From: Mycosarcoma maydis
Taxonomy: Eukaryota > Basidiomycota > Ustilaginomycetes > Ustilaginales
Direction: 5' to 3'
Assembly (NCBI RefSeq): GCF_000328475.2
Contig: NC_026485.1
Span: 744,001 to 808,000 of the forward strand
DNA: 64,000 nt
Below are positions 38,042 to 48,451 of the stretch, one piece after another. A program made the translations under genes and the position numbers. The number at the start of each line of letters is the position of its first letter. Position 1 is the first letter of the stretch. A model generated the notes under the pieces. The model was not told where the DNA came from. It saw nothing but the letters and a program-made list of their open reading frames with translations, and ran no database searches.

Positions 38042-39811
38042 TTACCAGAAAGACATTTCTGATAGCGCGCTCGACGAGACACCACCACGAGGACCTGCTT
38101 GGCCAACAAGCGCGTGATAAAGCTGCGTGCACAGCTCGATATTCTCCAACGTTGCACCAGCCAGGTCCGCGACACGCAAGCTGAACGGTGTTTGTCGCGA
38201 CGTAAACCGGGGTCGACGTCGACGCTGACCCTGATACATATGTGGTGGAGTATGGCTCGTCTGTTCTGTCCCCCTGCTCGGAGGCGAAGATGTGCTTTGC
38301 TGACGCGCGAGTTCCACTGGTCCAAAGCGTTCGGATCGCAAAAGCTCTTCGATGGGAATGTTGAGTGGAGGCGCGTTGGTGTTGACAGTCGGTAGCGCAG
38401 GTTCAAGGTGCGAGTGAGGACCATTGCCAAAAGCTGGCTCGTCGCCAGAATCATAGTCATCAGAGAGAGCATCCAATTCAGGTTCGTCTTGCGGCGGCAA
38501 GTGCTGCCCGGCTTCTCCATCTTCACTGTCAGCGCACGCCGATGATACACTTTGACCGGTGCTGGCACACGAGCTGTCTGAGCTACGACCCTGGCTACGC
38601 CCGGTGGAGCCGCGACTGCTATCGGCATCCGTTGCGGAAGTGGTGGAACATTCGATCCGACGCGCGTCACGACGCACCCGGTTGTAAAATTCTGCCAGCA
38701 GGTCGAGCTTGTTCAAAGCGATGGAGTCGTAAAGAGCGGCCGCTTCCGCTCCCAGTTGGGCTATTCTGGTCGACTCTAGAGCCGCACCAGTGAACAATGC
38801 GTCGGAGTCAGGTCGAATGGGCCGGAACACGAGGTTACGATCTTCGATCGGCGCAATCTCCTCCATGATACGGATGCAGGTGGCTAGATCAGCGCGGATG
38901 ACGATGCGTGCAATGTTTCCGGAACCAAGGAGTAGCATCAAGTGCGACCGTGGAATGACCGAGAGGCCAGGAGCGCCTGGTCGCCTTTCGGGAACCTGGG
39001 GATACGTGAGAACGAGGTGTGTGAGAGAGGACAAGGTTGCCAGACGATGCAACAGGCGACCATTGAAATGGACCAGATGAAGATGCGAGAGCGAGCGCTC
39101 AGCTTGTGGCGCGATTGATGAAAGCGCCTCGTTGGAAGAGCTCGGTTGTTCCGAATGCGCTGCAATACTGGAAAACAAGATGGACCGGATGCGCGGATCG
39201 TTCTGCAAAGCGGCGGCGGTAAGATCGCGGTGTCGCGTCAAGATGCCGTTCAAGTCATCCTCTTTCAGCACATTGACCAGACTGACTTCTTTCGGGCGCA
39301 GCAAGTTGTAGAGTGCTGCGGAAAGATAGTCTACCTGGTGACAATTCAGAAGTAGGTGCGTCAGATTCGGACAAGCCGACAAGATTTCACTCGCGGCCGA
39401 CTGCAGCATGGTGGCGCTGCAGGAACTCTGATCTGGCGCATCCGAAACTGACAGATCCTCCTGCGTATCTGTGAGGACGACAAGCGATCGAACTTGCGTG
39501 CTAAGATCGGGACGTGATGACAAGGTGCGAGCGAACAATCGAAGGCTGAAAATGTTCGAAAAAGTCACATGTCGATAGAGATATGGTTGGAAGAGATGAC
39601 AGTACCGCCTTGACAGTAAACTGATGGCTGCAGCGTGCCGAATGTGGATGGGTAATCCAGGTTTCTGTGATGGAGTCAGCGCAGACGAGTTGTCTCGGGA
39701 AAGCGTCTGAGGATGACCATCGTCCTCCGAAGAGCCATTGATTCGCAGCGACAGTCGAAGGATGACTTCGACGATCTCGATCGGCAAGCAAGGCACTGTT
39801 GATAGATACAT
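38042..39811 (-). CDS. F-box-like protein
   Basis: The protein has 589 residues from the ATG at 39811; the frame runs six more codons only to a GTG. An F-box-like helix bundle starts at once, LPIEIVEVILRLSL, and continues with ISLLSRRYCHLFQPYLYRHVTFSN, the typical F-box end where a buried tyrosine/valine strand leads into the substrate domain. Leucine-rich segments follow (SACPNLTHLLLNCHQVDYLSAALYNLL, RSLSHLHLVHFNGRLLHRL, LSSLTHLVLTYPQVPERRPG), as in fungal RNI-like F-box proteins. A serine-rich and acidic part lies near residues 400-480. The family recruits substrates to SCF ubiquitin ligase. No particular target can be read from the sequence. Confidence 0.7.
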   Translation of the reverse strand: MYLSTVPCLPIEIVEVILRLSLRINGSSEDDGHPQTLSRDNSSALTPSQKPGLPIHIRHAAAISLLSRRYCHLFQPYLYRHVTFSNIFSLRLFARTLSSRPDLSTQVRSLVVLTDTQEDLSVSDAPDQSSCSATMLQSAASEILSACPNLTHLLLNCHQVDYLSAALYNLLRPKEVSLVNVLKEDDLNGILTRHRDLTAAALQNDPRIRSILFSSIAAHSEQPSSSNEALSSIAPQAERSLSHLHLVHFNGRLLHRLATLSSLTHLVLTYPQVPERRPGAPGLSVIPRSHLMLLLGSGNIARIVIRADLATCIRIMEEIAPIEDRNLVFRPIRPDSDALFTGAALESTRIAQLGAEAAALYDSIALNKLDLLAEFYNRVRRDARRIECSTTSATDADSSRGSTGRSQGRSSDSSCASTGQSVSSACADSEDGEAGQHLPPQDEPELDALSDDYDSGDEPAFGNGPHSHLEPALPTVNTNAPPLNIPIEELLRSERFGPVELARQQSTSSPPSRGTEQTSHTPPHMYQGQRRRRPRFTSRQTPFSLRVADLAGATLENIELCTQLYHALVGQAGPRGGVSSSALSEMSFW

Positions 39812-42416
39812 GGGCGCAGAGGGTGCCACGCTAGTGCTTCGTCACACCCGCAGGACCCGCTTTGGTGGCGGCTTTGGGTCCCTGACGCTCGCGGGTTGTC
39901 AAAGGGTGCCGTTGAGCACAGAGCCTAGATGGGTGGACGAGTGGTAATCTGACTACCTGTGCATCTTGGCAGCGTCCGAGGCGTAAGCTCGGAGCGCGAG
40001 TGGACGGGAGAAAGTCGGATCGAAGGCAATTAAGACGATCCACTCGCCGCTGTGGACGCTGGTGTGCAGAGGTGACGAACGATCTCGGAACTCGCCAACG
40101 TATCGGAAGGCAGGCGGACCAAAGCGTGCTGAGTGAGAACGATGCCAATGCGGCCGACGAAACACGGCTGGCGGGACTTGAAGAGGACTTGAACAATTAC
40201 AATGAGAAAGAGGCGCGCAGAGCAATCTTGAATGGATGAAGAATCGATGAAGGGAGCGGGAAGGCGTCCAGCCAGTTGGAACCGAGTCCCACGCTCGTCT
40301 TTCGACGCACAGTGGCAGCTGCGATCTACTCGGCTAGCTAATGAAGCGGTGTCGAAGGTGGGTTGCAGGAAGCCAGCGTGCGTGCGCCTCTTCGTGATAC
40401 TTGTGCGTTGCCAGCCAGATAAAGTCTGAGCCAAGCGGTGCACCCGATGCAGCCTCAAATGATGATGAAAAAGAGGCAAGCAGCAACGCAGATAACTCAA
40501 CAGCAGCAGAGTGCTGCTTCGGTCTGGCAGAATCAGAGCAAGTAGACAACAATCGTGAATGCTCGCAAGGCGGTGTCGGAAAGGGCTGTTGGTCGTGTAA
40601 GTTAACAAAAGAAGCTGGCTAACATGGACCGGATTTCAGGAGGGTGCAGTTTCACGATTCTATTCAGACGCATGCACAGGCTCAGACGAGGCTAGACGTC
40701 GGGGAACACGATGCAAGGTTTGAACCAGCCAAGTCAAAAAGATAAGTTCGCTTGGGTCTGTCGATCTTAATGCCAGATGTGCATGGCAAAGCGCGAGCAC
40801 GCGTTCAAAACGGGGGCATTCGCACTAGTGCATCAATCACCGACGGCTTTGCAAGCCTTAACTACCTTAACCAAGCAATTGGAACAATCGTGAATGATCC
40901 AAGAAACGTCACACAGCTCGACTAGCTGCTAACTGTTTCGTGTAAATTCGACGAGCTTCATTTCACGTTCACGGTTGTGACTCACGATTGGTGGTTGGTT
41001 ATGTTGTGCTAGGCACTGGGTTCACGAATGGCCTATCGCAAACCAACGCGAATTTGAAGCATACAGTACTGTACACCTGACTTCAATCGTGAATGCTTAT
41101 GACGAATCGTGATTCCCACTCTTCCCACTCATAACCGAAAGAGACATAGAGCGATACCGCGCTCAAACGCTTCTAATGAAAAGCAGCGTTATAATCACCA
41201 CACAGTTGTGAGAGTCGAGCGCGAATGAATCACGATTGTGACGGGAAGCAGAACAACGAGAGAGACAAGAAAAAAGCTGGGAATTTGTGAGAGAAAGGCA
41301 AGCAAGGCCAATCACGAATCGTGAATGAAGCAGATGAGCTGCAGCCTTTATGCAAGTGGTGATTGTCGAGCCGCGTGACATGTTGAACTGGCGCAGCCAT
41401 TCACGATTCGTCTTCCGTGATTCGTGATTGATTGGCTACTCCTCTGTGACGAATCGTGATTTTGCCTTGGCCCCTGATCACCTTAGTAACTAGATATGTC
41501 CGCCTTTCCAACTGAACTTTTCGCCTGGTATCTGCAACCCGCAACACTTTATGGTATGCTCCATGCTTATGCGTCCAACGTTGCAGGTAGTTCCCGTCTA
41601 CCATCGTGCTAGACGTCGTATCCATCACAGGAACTGCTGTGCGAGCAGTAAGTGTACTATGGATACAGTATAGTGTACAGCTGCTTTGTAAATATGTCTC
41701 GCTCTGGACTGGCAAGCAGCGAGATTCAAGACAGTCAGTTGATGGTCCGACTTCCGAAAATCTCACACGGAACCCTGTTCTCTGCCTTAAATCGCCAACA
41801 CGCAACACAGTCTGGGAGTTAGTTGTCCGCTTTTCAGGTACCAAATCGTTGCAAGACTGTTGATCCGTGTCCTCACTCTTTCCGATATGGAGCGGTAAAC
41901 TTGCCTTGCATCAGACGCCATGCTGCCGCCTTGGTCAGTGTGTTGTTGCAACGCAAGTCATGCCCATTGACAAATGTAGTGTAAATTGGCGTCGAGTCGA
42001 AGCCGTAACCCCGCGCAACGTCTATGAGTCGATCGGGGGCCTCAAATGCCATGCTCGCAAAAGCATTTCAGACGTTTCCGCGGGTTCATTTCGGTCAAAC
42101 GGCAAAGCACCGTTGTCTGGCTTCCAGCACCGTCGAACTGCCTTGCCCCGCCATAATAACTCACTCAGCCACCCTGACCTAGTTGTGTAAAAACGGATCA
42201 GGCAATGACTTGCCAACTCATCGCAGGTTGCAGCACTATGCCGCTCACTTTCAAATCCAGTGCGCGTGGCATACACGTTGACCCTTGCACTCAACACCAT
42301 TGTGAATCTCTTCCTGTAACAAGGTCCAACTTCCTGTCAACAAAAAGCATGGAGAGCACCAATAGGTTAGGTTGATGCTGAAATTTTATGCTGTTGGAAA
42401 AAAAAGCAAAAAGTAT
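39812..42416. other. 2.6-kb spacer with motif clusters; no supported protein gene
   Basis: This lies between the F-box-like gene and the tRNA. All apparent frames near its left side (39831-40610, minus) begin at TTG, not ATG, and overlap each other in three frames, so I do not call them. Spacer motif words are dense at about 40975-41110 and 41220-41460, including ATCACGAATCGTGAATG at 41311-41327. A span of about 440 bases, 41858-42296, begins TGTTGA and ends TCAACA but has no target-site duplication. Confidence 0.55.
42398..42412 (-). terminator. Pol III terminator of tRNA-Arg
   Basis: On the minus strand, a run of five T begins five bases after the tRNA's 3' end, and a run of eight T follows. 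Such T runs end RNA polymerase III transcription. Confidence 0.75.
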
Positions 42417-42511
42417 TGACCAGCCTGGGGCTCGAACCCAGAATCTCCTGATTAGCTGTTCCTCACAGAGGAATCTCGTAGTCAGACGCCTTACCATTGG
42501 GCCAACCGGCC
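42417..42511 (-). tRNA. trnR-ACG: tRNA-Arg (anticodon ACG) with 23-nt intron
   Basis: The 95-base gene folds as a complete tRNA. The acceptor stem pairs GGCCGGT with GCTGGTC, using three G-T wobbles. A D arm with AATGGTA loop follows, then an anticodon stem TCTGA/TCAGG with loop CT-ACG-A...A, and a T arm CTGGG-TTCGAGC-CCCAG. The intron is 42475-42453, directly after the base 3' of the anticodon, the standard place for nuclear tRNA introns. The spliced length is 72 with discriminator A. ACG is read as ICG after deamination and decodes CGU, CGC and CGA arginine codons. The internal B box GGTTCGAGCCC is intact. Confidence 0.93.
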
Positions 42512-42661
42512 GATTTGATTGATGTAGATTGCAGTAGTTGTGCACATATACAGAAAGCTACAGCGATTAGATTACCCACAATCACATCGTCCAGCCACAG
42601 GCAATCTCACGTAACTACCAACCCGCAACTTGGCAAATTTTGTGACAAGACTTGCTCTAAG

Positions 42662-44851
42662 TTAGTAAAAATGGAGATAGGCGCAAAGCTGCAAAACGGC
42701 AAAAGCGCCCACAATCAGGATCAACGAAGCAGCGAGCCAGAGCACAGCAAGCATCTCCCTCATGAGCCAACGCCACTCTCGTGCAAGCCGAAGATTGTGC
42801 TCCTTGTCCTCCGCTACATCGATGTGAGCGTGAGACTGGGTCTCGATGTTGACCGTCTCCACTATCGGTTTCTTTTGCGATTCTGCCAATAATGAGGATG
42901 GCATCTCGAATCTGGTGCGTTTATTGCCAAGGCTATAGACGACTAGACGTCGCAGCAGAGGCCTTACCAATTCCAGCTTACGCTTCTCCCACGATTTGCG
43001 CGGATAGAAGCGGCCAAAAAGGATCGGTACCTGCATCCCCACAAATGCAAGATCGGTGAGGACCTCGCGCCTGGCTGATGACGCTGGCAGCGCGAGAAAG
43101 TCAGCCATCGACTTGCCCAGTAGACGGCGCGCGATGGCCACATGGGCCGACAGTGGTGTGTAGAAGGGCGGGCGATCGGCGCATGCTATCAGCACAGGGA
43201 TGGTAGGAGTCTGCCTTCTAGGCTGCGCAGCGCCAGTTTGATTGCCATGCTGACTCGCTGAGATTTCCACCTGCTTGAAAAGGTGAAGGATGGTGCAGAC
43301 CAAAGCGCGATCCGCTGCTTGAGCATCAACGAATGCGCACCGCAACAGAGCGGGTTCAATACCCATGTAGAAGCCAATGTGCCGCCAAAGGGCGATGTAG
43401 TCTTTCCTCTCCTGTGTGGTAGGCTGCACGCCAAACCTCTGTAGCATAACGAGCGGAGCCGATGAAAAGGCGCACAGCGTACCAAGCAAGTCTTCCTGAT
43501 TGATCGGTATGCCATTCTTTTCAATGTCATAGCTCTTCGTGCTGCCGACCGAGGCGTCCTTCCGTCGTCTCTCAACGAGCTTGAGGATCCGGCGTCGGAC
43601 AATGGCATGAAGCAGCCGCACACGTACAGCCGCTTGCCAGCCTTCGCCTCCAAGCTCGGGAGGCTGGATATGTGACGTCTCACAAACTGGGTCAGATCTA
43701 GACAAAGCAGCTGAGATGCTGGGAGGATGGAGGCTGTCTGCCTTCTCGACCACATCCAAGACGAATTGGGTTGTCTCCAAGAGACGACTCCAAGTGCGAG
43801 CTGCACGTGCTTTGTCTATCTTGAACGTTCGCCGGAGCTCTTCCACGGTGGGAAGCGCCGAAGAGTCTGAAGATTCACGGTCCTTGCTGTCGCTGGAGTT
43901 GGCTGTAGGAACAAGATAGGCGGTCTGCGCGAGTACTTCTGTGATCCGAGGCGATGCAAAGCCACCGGCGAGGCTGAAGTGGAGCAGGATGGTGAGCATT
44001 GGCCCGGCGTAGCGATAGAAGACGTTCTTTCCTCGCTGAATTACCTCAGCTTCGGCTAGGAGCTCGGCTGATTCATCTTTAGCATCGACGGTTGTTTGAT
44101 CATATGGCGTCCAGGCAGGGAGGCTGGCATCAGGTTCTTGTCGTTTGCTTGAAGGGAAGCGCGGCCATTGCTTGAGATTGGTCACTGCAGCATGACCATA
44201 GCGCGACTCATACCAGTCGAGGCCGAGAGCACCTGCACCAGGGGGAGGCCTGCGATCAACCGCCCTCCAAAAGGCCAAACACGCTACTCGTTGACCGTTC
44301 AACCTGTCGAGCATGGACGACTGATCGTAGATCTTACGTAAAGCGTCGCTTGAATTCTGCTTTGGCTGCTGCGAGATGCCTTCGATCTCGTCTATAGCGT
44401 TGTCTGCCAGTGGATCACCGAAGCCACGAAGCTGTTCGAGCTTGTTGGGATGTAAGCATCGTGAATCCCACTCAACGATGCGATCCCAGGCTTCAATCAA
44501 GTCGCCATCCTTGACAGCATCGCCTTGGTCCCAGTCGATATCCTTTTCATTTCTTGCCCGACGCGATTGAGCTAGCCATTTGAGTGTAGACAAGGCTTGG
44601 AGGCGTGACCACAAAGAGTTGGTTGGAGGAAGTGGTGCCTCGTTGCCGGAGAGGAAGAAGTCAGTGGGTGAAGAATTGAAGGGACAATGAACAAGGGCAA
44701 CATAGACGAGACAGACGAAGCTGAGGGCTGAAGCTCTTGTTGTAGAGACCAGGAAGAGGAGCAGAGCCCCCAATCCAACGGAAACAAAGACAGGCTTGGT
44801 CAGCTGGGTCATCGCATCTGCGGCGAGCTCTGCAGCTGCACTGGTCTGCAT
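42662..44851 (-). CDS. ER-bound oxygenase of mpaB / DUF2236 type
   Basis: The 729-residue protein has membrane segments at both ends: two near residues 20-60 (VFVSVGLGALLLFLV, ALSFVCLVYVALVHC) and one close to the C-terminus (MLAVLWLAASLILIVGAFAVLQLC). Between them are blocks of the mpaB/rubber-oxygenase-like DUF2236 fold: the FYRYAGPMLTILLHFSLAGGFASPRITEVLAQTAYL segment near 280-320, a VRLLHAIVRRR histidine helix near 420, and the INQEDLLGTLCAFSSAPLVMLQRFG...YIALWRHIGFYMGI block near 455-510. In this family histidines bind heme or iron. The first described fungal member, MpaB, cleaves a farnesyl side chain in mycophenolic acid synthesis. No biosynthetic cluster is visible here, so the substrate is unknown. 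The start is a true ATG. Confidence 0.75.
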   Translation of the reverse strand: MQTSAAAELAADAMTQLTKPVFVSVGLGALLLFLVSTTRASALSFVCLVYVALVHCPFNSSPTDFFLSGNEAPLPPTNSLWSRLQALSTLKWLAQSRRARNEKDIDWDQGDAVKDGDLIEAWDRIVEWDSRCLHPNKLEQLRGFGDPLADNAIDEIEGISQQPKQNSSDALRKIYDQSSMLDRLNGQRVACLAFWRAVDRRPPPGAGALGLDWYESRYGHAAVTNLKQWPRFPSSKRQEPDASLPAWTPYDQTTVDAKDESAELLAEAEVIQRGKNVFYRYAGPMLTILLHFSLAGGFASPRITEVLAQTAYLVPTANSSDSKDRESSDSSALPTVEELRRTFKIDKARAARTWSRLLETTQFVLDVVEKADSLHPPSISAALSRSDPVCETSHIQPPELGGEGWQAAVRVRLLHAIVRRRILKLVERRRKDASVGSTKSYDIEKNGIPINQEDLLGTLCAFSSAPLVMLQRFGVQPTTQERKDYIALWRHIGFYMGIEPALLRCAFVDAQAADRALVCTILHLFKQVEISASQHGNQTGAAQPRRQTPTIPVLIACADRPPFYTPLSAHVAIARRLLGKSMADFLALPASSARREVLTDLAFVGMQVPILFGRFYPRKSWEKRKLELVRPLLRRLVVYSLGNKRTRFEMPSSLLAESQKKPIVETVNIETQSHAHIDVAEDKEHNLRLAREWRWLMREMLAVLWLAASLILIVGAFAVLQLCAYLHFY

Positions 44852-46017
44852 TTTGATCCGGTTTGACAGGTCGAAACTGTTGACAATGTCATCGAACAGC
44901 CACGAACACTATTCAAGCTTGACCTCCTTTGAGAAATACACCGATGCTCCAAGCTGGAACTCCACTCTGCTCTAGCTCGCTGTTGCCGCTGGCGAATCAA
45001 AGCGGAATCTACGTGGGATGATGCAGGATGTTTTTGCGTAGGAGCAACAGGACTGAGTGGAGCGCACAACGAGCTCAGAAATAAGTGCTGCTCCAGCTGG
45101 CATGGTGTGGTTGGACGACAAGTCGAACAGATCTGGGACAGCTCATATCGTATCAGAAACGTGTCCAGATCGACTTCGGGTAAGTATCCTTGATTCACAC
45201 GTTTGCTTTGTGATCAGAGTGCTTCTGGTGGAGGAACGAAATGTCAGCATAGCAATTCGCTTATGGTAAGGAAACTCCGTCGATGCTGAAGCTGGTAGTT
45301 CAGCCCGATCTTTGTAGCAACCAAGCAAGAAAATCCCGAATCGATCGAAAAAGAATAAGAAATGCCAATAGTTATACTGTATACAATCACGAATATGTGG
45401 TGAGAAAAACTGGCCTGCCCTTCTTATGGATACGGTCGAAGATGGCAAACTCTGTCCAACTGACGTGAGTGGCACTAACTTTGAAGATACAGTACCTATA
45501 CAGTATGTAAGAGACCACCGAAGCACCGCGTCCACTGATACCATTCGTGATTTCCTCTGCCTGCACGGGCAGGTTCATTGCACATCAAACTGTGGAGGAG
45601 CAAGAAAAGTGCCGAAAAAAGGAGGCAAAAAAAGGTGAAGGAAAATTAACCAACAGAAATTAAGAAGAAATGGTGAAGGATGCAGGGTCCAGTCGCGTTG
45701 AATTTTAAGTCGCGTTTGGTGGGTGCCAAAGACCAACCCGCAGCTTAGCTTAGCTGAGTCGCGTCATGGATGTCACAGCGACCTTGACTAACTTTAACCA
45801 ACTTCTTTACTCTTGCTCTTGTCGGATGGATGACAGCGACAACTCAAGCTCATGACTTGAGACCATCACATGCTTTCTCGAAAACTGCTCCTTGGCAACA
45901 CTATTTTACCTCCACGCGCTGACGTTGCTGAATCCAGTAAACTAGCCCATCTTCCTCGATCCGCATCGGCCACTTGGTCATTTCACTCCACTCTCGCCAG
46001 TTGACGCCACCGTCAGC
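44852..46017. other. 1.2-kb divergent spacer
   Basis: The spacer lies between the divergent mpaB-like gene and rec1. It is AT-richer than the flanking genes and has only isolated motif words (about 45387 and 45545). TTAGCTTAGCTGAGTCGC at about 45747 and TTGACTAACTTTAACCAAC at about 45784 stand out in the rec1 promoter, but I cannot link them to a factor. No gene is visible. Confidence 0.5.
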
Positions 46018-47594
46018 ATGCCGGCCGAGGGAGCTTGCGATGCTGCATCTCTCATGACGCTGACAGCTACTTTGTCCGATGTCACGGGTCTTGCCAACTT
46101 GCTCAAGTCGGTTGCCATTCAGACTCATGCCGTAGTCATCGCCTCAAGTTCGGGCCTCGAGATCATCACTGAGCTCAATCGCACGCTGCAAGCTCACGCT
46201 TACCTCTATTCGCACATGTTTGACTCCTACCGCTTTGAAAACGCTCAAGACGATGTCCGAGGCTCAACATCATTGCAAGCCCGTTCAAGACCAAAGAAGC
46301 GCTCCAAACTGACATCCAAACACGCCGAGACAGCCGACTCTCAATCTTCTGCCGCCTCGTCCGATCACGAATCTGGTCAATCACAGGCTCACACGAAAAA
46401 GCGTTTCAGAGCAAACTCTCATTCATACGCTCAAGAGGCCGACAGAGTTCACGACGAGCCAGACAGTGTCTCGTTCGAAGTCAACCTCCAAACTTGGATC
46501 TCTTGCCTCAATATCTTCGGCGGCGTAGGACCCTCTCGTCCGCACAGCTCCTCCAGCGGCCTTCCTGGCTTCCGACCAGAACAGGGCAGTGCTGAAGCTC
46601 CACCAGGTGGGCGAGGATATCAACGCACACGTTACGGTGTTGCTGACGCTTACGGTGCTGAACGTGGTACCTCCGTCGAACGTGGATTTGATCGTAATCC
46701 CTTCTCGTCGTCTGCAAAGGCCACGCGGATGAAACTCAGCTATCAAGGTCATGGTAATCCACTCGTTCTCGAGCTTGAGCAAGACGCCAACGTATTGACG
46801 CGTGTATCTATGTCGACATACGAACCCAGCTTCCTCACAGATATGGTCTTTGAACCGCAGAATATGGTGGCTCAAGTCATTGTTGCATCCGAGCTCATGC
46901 AATCTGCCTTTACTGAGATTGATGCCAGCTGCAAGAAACTCTCGATCCTCATCACATCGCCCCACTCATTATCGACGTATGACGGTGATCAGCGCACAGA
47001 GGCTCCGGCACCCACCAACAGGAACACTTCAGCCAGCATGCTCAAGTTCAGGGCCATCTCGGATACCGGATCGTCAGAAATGGAGTTCCCAGCCAGTCTC
47101 ACCTCATCTGACCCTACGGGCGTTATAGAGAAATTCGTAGCCCTGCCTGGCAGCAGCGAACAATGGTACGACTTCACATTGCTCTCACGAACCATGTCTG
47201 TCTTGCGATCGTCGATAAAGACCTCTCTCCGAATGGACGAGGCTGGTCTCATTAGCTTTCAGTTTATGATGCCAAAATATCGACGTGCCGCCGCAGCGGG
47301 TGCGCCACTAACAAACGCTGCTGCTGGCCAGGCTGCACATGAAGATGAGCAAGACGCCTTCTGCGAGTTCCTGGTGAGTACTTTTACATGCATCGCTGAC
47401 TCCAGCTTGGCGCTTAAACCACCGCGATTCGGCAAACTCTGTTCGTACTCGGATTGCCGGATTCCGCGGATTCGGACTATGATTAGTGCAGTGCATACTG
47501 ACCTTGTGGAACGTTACTTTCATGTCTCTTTTTTTCGTGGTCTGTCAACGGTGTTCAGTGCTGTCCGCTCGATACAAGTACCTTAATCGTGTGA
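46018..47594 (+). CDS. rec1: REC1, Rad1-family 9-1-1 checkpoint clamp subunit, with frame-changing intron
   Basis: Rad1 forms the PCNA-like 9-1-1 clamp with Rad9 and Hus1, loaded at damaged DNA to signal checkpoint arrest; the U. maydis protein was reported to have 3'-5' exonuclease activity. I join exon 1 46018-47373, intron 47374-47558 (GTGAGT...TTCAG, 185 nt) and exon 2 47559-47594, giving 463 residues ending FLCCPLDTSTLIV. The CCP end matches the CCPDEE tail of animal Rad1 as I recall it. Without splicing the frame stays open to 47586 and encodes 522 residues with a non-homologous tail. Both lengths match published U. maydis REC1 as I recall it. The N-terminus (LTATLSDVTGLANLLKSVAIQTHAVVIASSSGLEI) is the first clamp fold. 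A basic serine-rich insert at about 85-145 separates it from the FEVNLQTWISCLNIFG strand. Confidence 0.93.
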
Positions 47595-48451
47595 AGCCTT
47601 GCGCAATCGCCGCTGAAGTTGATCTTTGCGGCTGATATCCTCTTTTCAAAAATGTGAATCACGAACATGCTCGCCATCTGTTAGGTTTATCATGTATTGA
47701 AGAAGGTGTGTGTCTGAGTAACGCAACAAACGCCGGAGGATCAACCAGTTCTTGGTATGCTGACATGGTCAGCCGCCTCACGATTCTGCAACAGCATGGT
47801 GAAGCTCATTGTGGACAGTGCGCATCAAAAATGGGCTCAGAATTTGCGCACGTTTACATGTGCTCGTGTTTGAAACGCCGGCAAGCGAGGTTCGGATGCA
47901 AACGTGTGCCAAGCTCAAGCAAGCGCTCGCTACCGACTGGAGCAAGCTTGAGAGGCGTATACAATGCAACTGCTTCGCTTCTTGCGCGTGCGTGCTAATG
48001 CGCGGCGTGCATGCAGACCGTCCTGCCACCAAGCTCGAACCTCTTGGCCATGCTTCTCGGGCTTGCTCAGGATTTAGAAGGCAAATGCTTGCGGGTTGCT
48101 TGTTGCACGAAGTCACGAGCGTATGTTTCTGTAAGTGCGATCTCGGTGCACGACCATCCGAAACATTAGAGTGAAGCAGCTGACAAGCGCATTCAGCCTT
48201 AAGCAAGGTTCTCGAGATGGGCGCAGGATGCAAGCTGCGTGGTGCCTTGCACCGACTTTTGTTCGTATCAGGTAAAATGAAGCCGGAGCATGTACGACCA
48301 GCAACATGCGAGGTATCAAACTTCAAAGCTCAGCCTCCATACTGTACTTGGAAAATCTTATAAGAGGCAAGTCTGAGCAACAGTTTCGGCACACCAAAGC
48401 TACCATCAGGGTCTAAGCTCACTTACGTTCGAACTCGAAAGCTTCGACACG
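47595..48451. other. Spacer between rec1 and the secreted EEP gene
   Basis: It contains one AATCACGAAC word at 47656 and a TATA-like TATAAG at 48359-48364, about 90 bases before the next ATG. Overlapping frames on both strands start at non-ATG codons or have no recognisable content. I call no gene. Confidence 0.5.
48359..48364 (+). promoter_or_regulatory. TATA-like element of the EEP gene
   Basis: TATAAG lies 93 bases upstream of the ATG at 48452, a normal distance for a fungal TATA element. Confidence 0.4.

Noticed and set aside
39831..40608. Overlapping minus-strand frames, one resembling a mitochondrial presequence (39831-40196)
   Set aside because: All three begin at TTG, a stop codon directly precedes the presequence-like one, and no upstream ATG exon could be joined convincingly.
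41401..41844. 147-codon minus-strand frame
   Set aside because: It starts at a non-ATG codon and its 3' end consists of the dispersed spacer motif, so it looks non-coding.
41858..42296. Possible solo LTR bounded by TGTTGA and TCAACA
   Set aside because: No target-site duplication flanks it (AAGAC versus CCATT), there is no second copy in the window, and it lies 3' of the tRNA, not on the upstream side favoured by tRNA-targeting elements.
47374..47586. Taking the unspliced 522-residue frame as the rec1 product
   Set aside because: The tail is not Rad1-like, whereas the spliced form ends in the conserved CCP motif and matches the 463-residue product known for U. maydis.
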